From contig JAKJHU010000362.1 in the NCBI GenBank assembly GCA_022316685.1, forward strand, positions 124,001-188,000: 64,000 nt of DNA, given 5' to 3'. The DNA is from Progne subis subis. Its lineage: Eukaryota > Chordata > Aves > Passeriformes > Hirundinidae. A program made the position numbers and the translations under genes. Shown in pieces: positions 12,360 to 23,900 of the stretch. The notes under the pieces were generated by a model. It was not told the DNA's origin. It saw nothing but the letters and a program-made list of their open reading frames with translations, and made no database searches. The first letter of the stretch is position 1; every line of letters starts with the position of its first letter.

Positions 12360-12850
12360 TAAGATTTATTCGGCCGACACCTCATAATCATCTCTAAATC
12401 TAATGGGACACAAACGCATTTCATCACAGATGAAAATCTTCAGCGACCGCTCAAATGAAAATCAAGGAATTATTACAATCCCGCGGTTTGGCTTGCAGCA
12501 GGCATTAATCAGAAATCATAATAAATCCACACGGCACATTCAGCCAGCACATTAGTCAGGCAGTTTTGCATGATAACGACGTTGACTAATGGGCTCCGAG
12601 TTGGAAGGGTCAATCATAAACTCATCAAATGCTTCATTTAATTTCTTAATTTGGACAAACACGATTTGTTTATGGGAAAGATATCAGGTGTTCTTGAATG
12701 AATAATGGCTGTGAAACCAAAGTCCATTAATCAGCGCTTGATTACAAATGACTCGGAGATTGTTTGTTCTAATTTCATTCATTTGGGGCAACAAAGAGAA
12801 CACGAGCGAGCGAAAGCACTCGGCCAAAATGGCACACTTAGTTCTCCGTG
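12360..12850. promoter_or_regulatory. Strong candidate conserved non-coding element
   Basis: About 490 bases of unique sequence dense in developmental-type sites: CTCATAATCATC, GGCATTAATCAGAAATC, ATTAGTCA (12551-12558) and its inverse TGACTAAT (12583-12590) flanking TTTTGCATGATAACGACG, TTTAATTTCTTAATTTGG, GTCCATTAATCAGCGCTTGA and TCTAATTTCATTC. There are no repeats and no open coding frame. In vertebrates RSRC1 introns carry distant SHOX2 enhancers, so this may be one; that is inference. Confidence 0.45.
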
Positions 12851-13110
12851 TTTAATAAAGTTGTGATAAATGGGCTTTCAATAACTAAAACAAGGGGGTT
12901 ATTACCCATATTAAATACTGCCCCTGAAAAAAAAATTAATCTATGGGAGCTACAAGGAGATGGTGCAGGCACGGAACAGGGTGCTGGATGACTGCTCAAC
13001 TGGTGTGCTGGCATTCCAGGTTTTCCTGAAAGGATGGATGGGAAAGCGCAAAACCTGCAGGGATTTGTTTCCACTCCCTGTGAAATACTTTAAGAAAATG
13101 ATGACATTAT

Positions 13111-13275
13111 CTGGGTTGGGAGGGACTCTAAAGCTCAGCCAGTGCCACCCCTGCCATGGCAGGGACACCTTCCACTGTCCCAGGGGCTCCAAGCCCCAAC
13201 CTGGGCACTGCCAGGGATCCAGGGGCAGCCACAGCTGCTCTGGGCAGCCTGGGCCTGCCCACCCTCACTGGGAAT
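13111..13275 (-). mobile_element. CR1 LINE fragment, 3' end at left
   Basis: Antisense CR1: CTGGGTTGGGAGGGACTCTA, GCCACCCCTGCCATGGCAGG, CTGCCAGGGATCCAGGGGCA, AGCTGCTCTGGGCAGCCTGG. A small ATCTAATCTAATC repeat follows. Confidence 0.93.
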
Positions 13276-13739
13276 TGTAATTAATTTAATCTAATCTAAT
13301 CATAGGTTCCTTTCAGCAAGGTGATTCCAGCACACTTCCCACGTGAAAATTAGAGAAGCCCCAAACACCAGAACACCAACGTGAGCCCAACCAGCCATAG
13401 CAGCTGGGGTGATTTAAAACTTTGTCTGGGCATTCGGGATATAAAATTCACCACTGGAATTTATATCCAGCGGATAAAACAACTCTCCCCGCTTTCACTT
13501 GTAGAAAATCTAAACATCCGAAGATGTACAAGGGAAACTGTCAGGACAAAGCTCCTGGATGTCCAGTTCCTGGGAATGCCTGGATGACCAGAGCCCCCAG
13601 AGGGCAGCTGGACACACAGGAGGCTGTGACAGATCATGTAAAACACGAGAACTAAATATTTCCCCGTCAATATTAAGAAATAACATTTCCCAAAAGGCTT
13701 GCTAAAAACAAACGAGCCCCACGACCACATATGGTTTGC

Positions 13740-13960
13740 GCAGCCAAACCAGTGGATAATTAAATTACAGCAAAGTTGCTAAATATGAATTGATATAAAA
13801 CTTCAGCTAACTGAAAAATTGTCTTTGACTGCAGATCAATAGCAGGCCTGAAAGATTCATCTGCACATAATTAGCACAGAGATTTGCATCAAAATCCTGG
13901 ATCCCATATGCTGCAATATTACTGAAACCCATTAGGCACCATGTAAGCCTGAGATGCTTT
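13740..13960. promoter_or_regulatory. Possible conserved non-coding element
   Basis: Unique AT-rich sequence with GGATAATTAAATTACAGC, CACATAATTAGCACAG and GCAATATTACTG. It ends just before a 26-base A run. Confidence 0.25.
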
Positions 13961-13969
13961 TGGTGCCAC

Positions 13970-13995
13970 AAAAAAAAAAAAAAAAAAAAAAAAAA
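13970..13995. repeat. Poly(A) run, 26 bases
   Basis: Uninterrupted A26. No retrotransposed body is recognised upstream of it, so it may be simple slippage. The stretch 13996-14980 shows no gene or named repeat. Confidence 0.95.
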
Positions 13996-14980
13996 GAGAC
14001 CTTGGATAAAAATCTAACAAAAAATTAGAAATTCTAAAAGCTTTAGAATGATTTCTGAAGGCAATAAATGTTCATTAACTAATAAAGTTCCTCTAAATTC
14101 TCCTTACAGGCTCTGGTTTATATTTTGGCATCCCTATATCTCCTCATTGGCTTTTTACTCTAAAAACAATTTGATAGTCTACAAAAATGCTTCAAAGCAA
14201 TTTTTTTTAGTCCCTTGTAAGAACCTAAAAGAGGTCTCTGAAGTGAACAGCTTTTAGACACCAACAGAATGATATTGCAAAAGTGAATTATTTAATTCCA
14301 AACACATTTATTCTCTACCTACATTCAATTAAAATCCTGCATTTTTTCAGCAATCCTGCAAATTAATTTAAATTAATGATTTAATTAATTACTATTATCC
14401 CAGTGTTTACTTTGCTCACCAATGTCACAAACCAGCTGCACTCCAGAAACCACATACTTTGTAACACTATTAATATGTTAAAAAAGCAATTAATTGGAGT
14501 AATGACTTTTTTTTTCTGCAGTTGTCACTTTGTGGGCAGAAATTCTTGGTTTTTTAGAACTCTAATGAGATTATGAAGCTTTGCCAAGTGCTCGGGGCCA
14601 AGGAATGCTGAAGAAATGTCTCTGTCCAGCTTGGCTGTGAAGCTCATTGGTGTGGAGCACCCAGGTGAGCTCAAATACTTCCTGAATTTTCTGAAATTCA
14701 GTCTTAAAACACCTGAAATTCCCACCAAACACATAATATAAAAAGTAGCTACTTCCTCTAATGTACACCTCCTTGATTTTGAAACTAATTGTTTAATTCT
14801 TCCATCGCTCAGAGCTTTTCCAAGAGTTCCTTCTCCTGATGCCGTCACTGAAATGGGTTTTGACACCAAAACCTGCTGAGTAGGAATCAGCAGTTGACCT
14901 AAAAACTGGGTTCATTAACTCCATAATTAAATATACTTCCTAAATTAGCTGGTGCTCAAGAACAGGATAAACCTCCCCTA

Positions 14981-15308
14981 TGGAGCCAGGAGAGGAGAAG
15001 CTCCAGGAAGAGCTCAGGGATAATTCCAGGGCCTGAGGGGGCTCCAGGAGAGCTGGAGAGGGACTGGGGACAAGGGATGGAGGGACAGGCCACAGGGCCA
15101 GAGGAAAGGAATGGATGGAGATTGGGAAGGAATTTCTGGGCTGGAATTCCCAGATTTGCTGTGGCTGTCCCTGGATCCCAAGGTCAGGTTGGACACCGGG
15201 GCCTGGAGCAGCCTGGGGCAGTGGGAGGTGTCCCTGCCATGGCTGGGTGGGATGAGATGGGATTTAAGGTCCCTTCCAACCCAAGCCAGTCTGGGATTCT
15301 GGAATCTC
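14981..15308 (+). mobile_element. CR1 LINE fragment, about 330 bases, sense
   Basis: One of the longest CR1 pieces here: GAGCCAGGAGAGGAGAAGCT, GGAGAGCTGGAGAGGGACTG, GGACAAGGGATGGAGGGACA, GCTGTGGCTGTCCCTGGATC, TTTAAGGTCCCTTCCAACCC, GGGATTCTGG. It covers the end of the reverse transcriptase ORF region and the short 3' UTR; the frame is broken. Confidence 0.95.
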
Positions 15309-16549
15309 AGATGACCCTAGAGCAGGACACGAAGAGAAAGCGTTTGAGCAATCACTGCCAAGGCTCTTTCCAAGTGTAATTCCAGTTTATTTTCCTTTGA
15401 CACGGGGAGCAGAACAAACTTCTCAGACTGCTGAAGACTCACTAGGGCTGAGAATTCCTCTCCTTGCTGGGGGTTCAGGAAATGCTCCACAAAACACCCT
15501 CAAAACCCTCTGTGGCACCTCCATCCACGTTTGTCACAAAGAGAGAACATGATTCAAGAAGACACCGTTGCTCTCCAAATAGAGATTTTTACATAAATAG
15601 GAGTAAAATTCAATTATCTGAAGTGTCAATTGCCACTTTTCAAAACAAACATTTGAAATGGATGAAAATTAGGATTTTATATTAAACCAAACCTACTTAG
15701 CAACTAAACTCACCTTTTTTCCCCAATATTCAGAACTTTTAACCTTGTTAAAAGTTAAAATTCTTACAAGTTCTGGGGCAAGAATTATTTTTAAAGCCTG
15801 CTTTAAATTTCCACGGAACGAGTAAAATATTTTAAGTATTATTTCACCCTTTGTGCATATATAACAGCACCTTATCCACCCTTCTAAAATTCATTGCATA
15901 ATTTGAAATTCAAATTAAAGCCAGCCAGTTCTCAGTGGAAAGAACACAAGTAAGAAAACTGAAAGAAAACCGTCATCAAAACGAGAAATCCATAAACATT
16001 CGATAAATTTGGCAGTTGAAAAGAAGCCCCAATGAAAGGAAATTTTTCAAACTTGTTGCCACCTGCCCGCCCGACTGCTTTGCATAGCTAGAAAAGAGCA
16101 AAACAGAGGCCAACCTATTTAACTAAACAGTTTTTATTAAAGTAAAAGAAAAGCAAGAATCTATAAAGTAGCAAGTGATCCTATTAGTTCCACCAGACTA
16201 AAATCATACAGTCTACGTATGTGGTCCTTTCAGCCACATCTGTTAGGAGCCGTCCTGATACCCAAAAGCAGAGAATATTTGCCCATATTTATCAGGCTCT
16301 GAGTGCAAATCAGCCTTTTTCTCCTCAGTAACTCCTGGTAGAACGGGTAGATTTAAAAAAATAAGCGGTCAGAATTATAAAACATTTGTATTTACCACAG
16401 CTAAGGCCGAAGCACTCATTGTATCCCCATGATTTTTCTCTTTGAGGAAATGCATAAAATGCAATAAAAGGTGCAGGGGACAAAATTAAATCTGATAGCA
16501 TAATTCAAAGATAATGGAGTTAAATGTCCAATATCCAGAACTGGATCTG
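15309..16549. other. Intron with no recognised feature
   Basis: AT-rich, no coding frame. The part 16120-16320 has a more unique texture (TCTACGTATGTGGTCC, CATATTTATCAGGCTCTGAG) and could be conserved, but I cannot support a specific call. Confidence 0.5.
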
Positions 16550-17490
16550 ACAAATGGTAAATGTTTGGGATTTGCATTCCCCCCGTTTTCATCACCTCAC
16601 ATTTAGTGCCTCGGTCCTGAAGTTTCCTTTAAATAAACTCCGGCGAATTCTTTGCACAAAACGCCCCATTCTTGACCGCTCTTTCAGCCAGAGATTGAAA
16701 TGCAGATCCCAAAAACAGATCAGTCACTTATTTCAACTCTAGACCTTTGAAAATCCAGATCAATTGCCTTTTGTCATCGTCTTTATATGGAGAGCAAGAA
16801 ATTTCTGCTTAGCACCATGGAAAAGCTCTCGGAGCCCTTTGGAAGAGGCGGCGGTATCGACAGTTTGAAACATCCGCGTGCCGTTTCACGGGAATCTATC
16901 GACATTTTGGGAATATTCATCCATATTTTAATCTTTATGAGAAAGCACAGGTGCCGTACAATTTACAGCACGCATATTAAGCAGCTTTCAGGTTCTGAGG
17001 TTTCGCCCCGAGCCTGGGATTTAAGATTTGAAACAGCGCAAAAAAAACTTCTCCCTCAAATCGGCGCCGGGAGCCACGTTCAACGCAAACCCCCGGCTCG
17101 GATCTTCTTCTCCGTCCTTCGGTAATGAAGTCTGGGAAAGAAATCACAGACACCCAAGTGGTTTGGCAACTGTAAGTGACAGAAGCTGAGCTAAATCCTC
17201 TGTTTACACTGGGGATTATCCGGGTGGATTGTGCGGCGCTCCCGGAGCCGGCGCTGGTCAGGGGACGCTGCTCCCCGTCCGCCCGTGGGGCAGCGGCACA
17301 AAGCCCCGGCCTGGTAGGAAGTGACCCAGAAGGAGATGCCGAGCAAGGATTTACACAAAGCCAGTCTGCCTCAGAAAAACTCCATATGACCATTAACTGG
17401 CCGGCAGGGCCTGCCAGGAGGCCTAATTACAGCCCTACAGAGCCCGCTAACAAAAGCTGGAGAGCTTTAGCCCAGGGATGATCTGCTTTA
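16550..17490. promoter_or_regulatory. Candidate regulatory block with CpG-rich centre
   Basis: AT-rich flanks carry TTTATCGACATTTTGGG-like and CATATTTTAATCTTTATG sequences. A CpG-rich middle (about 17050-17310, with GGCGCCGGG, CGGAGCCGGCGC and several other CpGs) is followed by CCATATGACCATTAAC, GAGGCCTAATTACAGCC and a CCATATAGAGCC CArG-like core. There are no repeats. This pattern fits a conserved enhancer; neither strand shows a convincing gene. Confidence 0.35.
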
Positions 17491-18239
17491 TACTGACTTG
17501 AGAGAGTCCATATAGAGCCACGAAAAGAAAGAGCTTTAGCCTGGAAACCCTCCCAAGGGACAAAGCATTGTCGCTCAGTCTGGAAGGCCCACATGGAACA
17601 TACTTCAGATGGGCTTAAACATCCCACCCTCTCCAAATTAACATTCAACTATTGCCTGCTTAACATCTGCTCGGGCACGGCGACTTGGGGGAGGTTGTCA
17701 CAGGAGCCTAAAAGGGCTCCCAGGCACCTCAACATTAAGAAATCTAATTCAATAAATGGTGCAAATGTGAATTTATAGCTGCGACCAACACCTTCTGAGG
17801 GAGGAAGGGTTTTATAAATCAAAACTCAGTTTTCTCGAGAACTGAAGTGTTTCAGTACCTCCCAATATTGCACTGCTTCATGAGAACGAAATATTGACAT
17901 TAATCTACACTTAAAAAGAAAAAAAAAATAAAAAATAACCAAGTCAGCATGAATGTAGGACTTAGAGAAAAACCTTCTCAGCACTGTATTACCTAAATAT
18001 AAAAATGACCATCTTACCCTCCTCCCCCGCAGACACAGGTGAATATTTTTTATTTCACCTGCTCTCGTAATGAGAGACCAGAGTCACAATTCCCAACTCC
18101 AAATACGTCAGGAAAAAAAAAAAAAACAAACCTCAATAATAAGAGCCTGTTTTACTACTTGCTGATTTCTGCCTTTCAGAGAAAGCAGTTGCTATTTCCT
18201 AAAACATTATCTAGGTTAAATTCTAAAAGCAGATTTTCT
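17491..18239. other. Intron with no recognised feature
   Basis: Unique sequence with two A-rich tracts (about 17910-17940 and 18112-18126). No gene or named repeat seen. Confidence 0.5.
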
Positions 18240-18462
18240 CAAGATCCTAAGTATCTCCATAAAGGAAATTTGGATAGGGAAATACAGACAAGGAATTCTG
18301 GAGAAGCTGTGGCTGTTCCTGGCTCCCTGGGAGTGCCAGGTTGGATGGGGCTTGGAGCAGGCTGGGATAACTGGGAAGTGTCCCTGCCATGGCTGGGGTG
18401 GCACTGGATGGGCTTTGAGGCCCCTTCCAGCCCACACCATTCCCAGATTCCACGATGTCAGC
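18240..18462 (+). mobile_element. CR1-type fragment with unusual 5' part
   Basis: The 3' half is sense CR1 (GGGGCTTGGAGCAGGCTGGG, GTGTCCCTGCCATGGCTGGG, GGCCCCTTCCAGCCCACACC). The first 60 or so bases (AAGATCCTAAGTATCTCC, GGATAGGGAAATACAGACAA) resemble those of the fragment at 20545 and are not in the other CR1 copies. Confidence 0.88.
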
Positions 18463-19833
18463 AGGGATGAACCGGGAAGGGACTGTCCCCAACGTCCCTA
18501 CAACCCCTGCTGGTGATTTGGAGCCCCTGGTTTGTTTGTCCAAACCACGGAGGAGCAGCGTGTCTGTAACCACCAGATCCATGGATAATCCATGGGAGCA
18601 CAGCCCCGGCTCTTATTGCAGCAACCCCTCTGAAGTGCACAGGTATTCCAGGGGCTCATTCCCAGGGTTGGGGTGGAGCCTGTGCAGAGCCCTGTGAACA
18701 CCAACAACAGCTCCACTCACCGTTACCGAAGAACAGAGTTAATTCCAATTATATTCAAATACAGCATCACCACAACACCAATGAACCTGCTGATCCCCAA
18801 AAAGTTGCTGGGTAACGGCTCAGCATAATTGTAAGACTAAAAAGTGCTGATTTTGCAAGGTGCAAGCACAAAAATATATTGAAACAACATTTCTCAACAT
18901 TTCCAACCCCTTCTCACAGCAATTAAACAAAAATTAAATGTAATTGACTGAGTGCAGGACTTGGGGAAGAAGGTGGGGGATGATCTCATAAATGCCTGGA
19001 ATGACCAAGACTTCAATAAAGCCAGGAAGGAACTTAATTCTGTATTTTGGATTGTAAGAGACACAAAGATATTAAATCTCTCCTCTTCCTTATGAACAAC
19101 TTGCAGCTTCAATCTAAGATCCAGCCCTCAACGGTGGATATTTAAATTTAACAATGTCACAGACCTTTGATAAGCTTTGGAAAATTTTGGAGCCCAGGTC
19201 ATGATGATATACAACCCCCAGTTATCTTTTGTACATCTCCCAGGTGTGAAATTAAAAAATGAGACGTGATCGATGGCAGCAGAATACACAAATTGTGCTT
19301 TTGAGGTCAGGGCTGTCACATCCATTTCATAATTACATGCTTCAAAGATTTATTAAAAGTTCTGGAGAACAAGGAATGTATTAGAAGAGAGACAATGCAA
19401 AAAGGCTGGATGGATTTTGGGAAAAAAATAAAAGTACATCAGCAATGTGAGGAGATTCCTCAAAACAGAGGGTTTCCAAAAGGGGAAAAATAATAATAAT
19501 AATAATATATATATTTGTATTGATTTAGAACAATGCTAAAAAATAAAGAAAATAGCAAAAAACCAAAATCATATTTTTGAGAGCACAGAATAAAGTCTCA
19601 GTAGCAGCAGGAGCCAGAGGATAAACAGGAGGTTTTAGTGTAAAAAATGGCTTATTTTTATTTCCTTAAAGGGCTTTACTAAGTGCCAACGATGATGCAA
19701 ACCAATTTAATCTCAACCTGAAATTTAAGTGAGCTACAGAGAACGGGACCAGCATCTGCCAAACACAAAGGGGTAAAAACCCACCTGATACCACAAAAAT
19801 GAAGTTAATTGCTGAAGATTCTCGTTTACTCAC
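18463..19833. other. Intron with no recognised gene; small AT microsatellite
   Basis: Unique sequence. It contains an (AAT)n/(AT)n microsatellite at about 19489-19515. It ends at the donor of the coiled-coil exon. Confidence 0.6.
19489..19515. repeat. AAT/AT microsatellite
   Basis: Roughly six AAT units run into four to five AT units. Confidence 0.9.
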
Positions 19834-19885
19834 CAGCTGCCTCCAGAACCAGCTGCAGCCTGGCTTTGGCCTGTTCAGCAGGAGT
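19834..19885 (-). CDS. RSRC1: RSRC1 internal exon, start of coiled-coil region (partial CDS)
   Basis: This 52-base exon has acceptor CTCTCTTGCAG and donor GTGAGTAAAC. It reads [17 protein letters not shown] and then one base of the next codon (G), matching the RSRC1 segment [24 protein letters not shown] with a single Pro to Thr change at the start; the leftover G fits the expected Ala codon. This is where the family's predicted coiled coil begins. The next exon (expected to begin with the rest of Ala and then KADEAL) was sought to the left and not seen, so it probably lies beyond position 1, making the following intron at least 19.8 kb long. Confidence 0.96.
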
Positions 19886-20169
19886 CTGCAAGAGAGGATG
19901 GATCAGCTCGCACCTGGTTGGACACTGGACACTCCAGGGCCAACATTCCCACCCTCAGACAGCTCCTGCCTCCGCACCAGCCAGAGGAACCTCCAGACTG
20001 GGATCATATTAAAGGAAAAATTATCAAAGAAACCCTCAGAAGTGACCCAAATCGCCATCCCCACGAGGCGGCTGTGGCACCGTGACCGACGCACGCCCGG
20101 CTCCCCTCCCGGCCCCTCCGACCCCAAATCCTGCCCCGCTCCACGCAAACACACAGCTCCACAGAACGG

Positions 20170-20430
20170 CCCCCCAGACTGGGTTTAACGTGATTAATGT
20201 GGCGAGTTTTCCACACTTTTCCTCCTCTCTGGGGCGATTTTCCCCTCTCCTGAAGGCGTTGCTGCACATCTGCCGGCTGGAGGAGCGCACCGCCGGCTGT
20301 GGCCCCGCTATGCTGATGAGCGCAGCGATGTTGCGCCGTGTCCAATGAGTTTGCCATCCCTCTAAACGTGAAGCCACCCAGACGTTGCCACAGTTACACT
20401 GATGCACAAACCCTATTTGTCACGCAGTTC
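20170..20430. promoter_or_regulatory. Possible conserved non-coding element
   Basis: GC-rich unique stretch with GTTTAACGTGATTAATGTGG, GCTATGCTGATGAGCGCAGC, TGTCCAATGAGTTTGCC and CGTGAAGCCACCC. It is CpG-rich compared with its surroundings and lies about 300 bases upstream, in transcript order, of the coiled-coil exon's acceptor. Confidence 0.3.
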
Positions 20431-20544
20431 AGAAGCTGGTTATTTCTGGAAGCATCGGAGAAGTTTGGGAGCTTTCTGCTCTGCACTGAAAACAAAACCT
20501 GACGGGAATTCTCGGTGGCGTTTTGCAGCTTAGGAAACTTGTTC

Positions 20545-20762
20545 TCAGAGATCCTAAATATCCGCAAGGGGGAATTTTAAATAGGAAAATGAAAGCAAGA
20601 GAAGTTGTGGCTGCCCCTGGATCCCTGAAGTGTCCAAGGCCAGGTTGGATATTGGGGCTTGGAACACTCCTGGGACAGTGGAAGGTGTCCCTGCCCACAG
20701 CAAGGGATGGGATGAGCTTTAAGATCCCTTCCAACCCAAACCCTGCCATGATTCCACGATTT
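20545..20762 (+). mobile_element. CR1-type fragment with unusual 5' part
   Basis: Sense CR1 3' end (GTGGAAGGTGTCCCTGCCCA, GGGATGGGATGAGCTTTAAG, ATCCCTTCCAACCCAAACCC, CATGATTCCACGATT). The 5' part (AGATCCTAAATATCCGCAAG, TTTTAAATAGGAAAATG) matches the fragment at 18240. Confidence 0.9.
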
Positions 20763-20784
20763 TAACTAGGCAGAGCTCTTTGCC

Positions 20785-20946
20785 ATGAATGTCCCATCTG
20801 GTGATGCTCTGCACGGCCTCACCATCCTCATCTGCACCCATGAGGAGAGGCTGACAATGACAGAGCAGCTCCGCCTCTACTCCAAGGATGTGCAGACTGC
20901 TCCTTCCAACAGGAGAGATGCTGCATTAAAATTCAATTTAAATTAA
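20785..20946 (+). pseudogene. Coding-like fragment of unknown origin
   Basis: A 53-codon open frame from an ATG to TAA with coding-like codon use: Leu mostly CTC/CTG and third positions rich in G/C over most of its length. It reads MNVPSGDALHGLTILICTHE and continues ERLTMTEQLRLYSKDVQT before becoming AT-rich. It starts about 20 bases after a CR1 3' end, lies antisense to RSRC1, and has an in-frame stop six codons upstream. I do not recognise the protein. It may be a decayed retrocopy or chance. Confidence 0.25.
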
Positions 20947-23900
20947 GATCCAGATTTTGTTTGTACAGAGAACTATTCATTTTAGTTCAGATTTTTGCTG
21001 TTTGCATAAACCCAGAATTACTGGGCAGAATTTATTATTATAGCTGCAATATGGATCCTACCACCAGACCTGACCACTAATCCTAGTGGCAGCAAGAAAA
21101 ATCTTAAAATGTATCATAAATTATCTTTCCATTTCTCCTTCTTGCCATGAACTAATCATTGCAATCTGTTCTGGCACCTTAAGTACTCCACAGGAGGAAA
21201 GGAAAGAGAGGAAGGGAAAGATCTGCTTTTTATCCAGAACCAACTTGCCCAGATTCAGTTTCAGACAGGCTTTACTTGGCCTTGTGGTTTCCCCATTCCA
21301 TGACAACTGTAAACTAAATAAACTAATCCTGGTGGGGGTTGAGTTTGGCAAAATTTTGCAGGACAAGCCAAGAAGGAGAAGTATTTGGTGTCAAACACCA
21401 CCCATGCTGACGTCTGCACGTGAACAGCCCAAGTCTTTGTGCCCCTCATGCATCAGGTGGGCTCTGGCATCCCAAAATACAATTTCCCATTCCTACAGCA
21501 GTGACCCAATTCAGATATTTAAGCAAAAAACCCCTGGATCTCCCAAACCCCTGGATCCCTTCTCACTGGCCACACAATCCCCGCTGGTTAGCACCACTGA
21601 CTGGAGAAAGATGTTCCACTGGCAGTTTGAGTGTCCAGCACCACCACGCCCACGAGAATTCCACGAAAGAGCCAACACCGAGCCAGGCTCCAGAGGAGGA
21701 GAAGCACCAGCAGCTGTGCAAACGTCACTCCCAGCACTGAACACGGAGTTCTGAGGAGCTCCAAACGCCTTTTCCCACTCCTCCCGTGGAGTTACGGATG
21801 CATCTTGGTGAGGTGAGGGAAGGGAAGACTCAAATTTCTCCTTTACTCAGCAATATCCCAGTGGGAGCAGCCCAGGCAGTTGCTCTGGAACATCTTCTCC
21901 TCTGCCCCGGCCCCAGGTGTTAATTACTCCACGGGCGTCATTCACCCGCCGGAGAACTGCACAGCCACCTTCTCATCAATCAATAAGCCCTAACCAAGGA
22001 GTGAAAGAAGGATTTCTGAAATAAAGGTGACTGCCTTGGCCCCAGAAAAACATCTCTCCAACTGGTGGATGAGGCCAGCGCTGGGAGGAAAAAAAGGACA
22101 GGGAGGATTTCAGCTGAAAGCCACAATTAGAGCCTCAAACAAGCCGGGAGCAATGTGTGAGAACAAGCAGCTACCCGAGGTCAGTATTGATTTAGGGGAC
22201 CATTAAGTGGAAAAATTCAGCAAGACCCTCAGGAAACTTCAAAATGGTGAAATGATTGGTGGAGGAAACAACACCAGAGTGATGTTGAGCAAAATAAACC
22301 CTTTTTACTTTCCTTATGGTCTTAAGTAGAATGCAGAAGGAAAAGAATTCAAAGAGAGTAAAAGGAAAAATAAATACTTCTAGTGCCAGCTGAAGGAGCG
22401 CACTAACTGTAAGAGCAGGAGAGGAATTCCCTAAAATTCCTTAACAAGCAGTTTGTGAAATGACCCGAGGTCATCCCCAGCAATGAATTTTACATGTGTC
22501 CAAAAGTGCCTGGTGAGACCCTGGAATCACAGCTCAGAAAAGGATGGAATTCCATAGGACACCATCAGCCAGAGATACCCCAGTGATTAATAACAGCTTT
22601 TAATATTTCAAGCAAAAATTGGATTAGATCACTCAACTTTTAATGGCAGCTGATTTATGAAGATGTGGCACATCCTTAACTTGTGTTTCTTTGCAGTTCA
22701 TCCACTGCATTCCATCACTACCCTGTCACAAACAGTTATTTTAATAAAGCTACACTAAACCAGCCTCACAACTTTAAATTTTGTGTCAAAATCCCCACAC
22801 AGGTTGCTTGTCACTCACAGCTCCAGGAAACAAGAGCTGAGTGTGATGGGCTGCTCCAGAAATGCCAGGAAAGCCATGGCTGGCTTTCCAAATATTCCAC
22901 TTCAAGGGAGATCCAGCTTCTCAATTAATTAACAGACTAGAACAAACACTTGAATTCAGCTTTAGAATGCATTTTTTAAATTATTCCTGGTATTTGGGGT
23001 GAACGGTAAATGTTCTTGACAGAGGAAACAATATTAAAGTGAAAACCTGAGAACGCTGAGAAAAAGAAAAATTGATAAACCTGAAGTTTATAAACAGAGT
23101 CCAAACTTCCTGCTGGAATCAGCCACTGGGAATATTGTGGAGCAGAGCATGTGGCCCTTGGCAGCACTGGAAAACTTTTACCCCAGGATTCCAGCAGTTC
23201 ACGACACTGCAGCGTTCTGAGTTGGAATGTTGCCTTCCCAAATTTTTATCATTATGGAATTTCATGTGGAAAATGTCTGGTGCGTGCTAAAACTGGACAG
23301 GTTCCACTCCTCCTGCTCATCCCTGACACTGCTGGGGTAAAATTCACCTGCGGGACTTCTCTGTCTTAAAACATCTGGATAAAAGCCCAACGAACTTCTG
23401 GTGATGGTAACCAATTTGGGGGTTTTTTTTTACACAAACCTTTTCTCTGCATTTGATAACGACAAACACAGCCTTCAACATTCCCAGGAAAACCTCCCGG
23501 CTAAAACTACGATTCCATGTTCGACTGGCAGAGAGGATGTGGGATACCAAACCGGTTTCATGAAAATAATCAAACTCCTCTCATTTAAAAACAGATGAAA
23601 AATGGAAATGGAAAGTGAGCAGCGGTTGGATCTTCTCATGTCATTTCCCAGGGCTCAAATTCCTCTGGATGCAAGTGTAGGTGGCAAAATCCCAGTTTAA
23701 AGGCAAAATCCAAACAATATCCAAGGAGCCAGTAAATAAACGCTGATTAAGTAACTCCACATCAGAGCACAAATCCATCCTCCTGCTTTCACTCCAGCCT
23801 CTCATCCCTTTCCTGGGGACATTTATCCGACCTTTCCCAACGCCTGATGAGCTCAAAGAAAGGTTAAGGAGAATAAAAAGAAAAAGAGCAAACAAAACAC

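Larger units (their letters stand above)
1..19833 (-). other. RSRC1: RSRC1 intron, 5' part only
   Basis: Everything left of the coiled-coil exon. No continuation exon encoding KADEAL was found, so the intron probably continues past position 1. It carries an old hairpin MITE, CR1 fragments, a 195-base tandem duplication and several AT-rich stretches with homeodomain-type sites. Confidence 0.8.

Noticed and set aside
13970..13995. Poly(A) run as the tail of a processed pseudogene
   Set aside because: No coding-like body or retroposon sequence lies next to it on the expected side; also true of the runs at 25551 and 39101.
1..19833. A possible further RSRC1 exon encoding KADEALKAKERNEEE to the left
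   Set aside because: I read the minus strand for this segment with splice borders and did not find it; it probably lies outside the window.
21086..21754. 222-codon plus-strand open frame
   Set aside because: Lies antisense to RSRC1, has mixed codon use and low-complexity stretches, and resembles no family; most likely chance.
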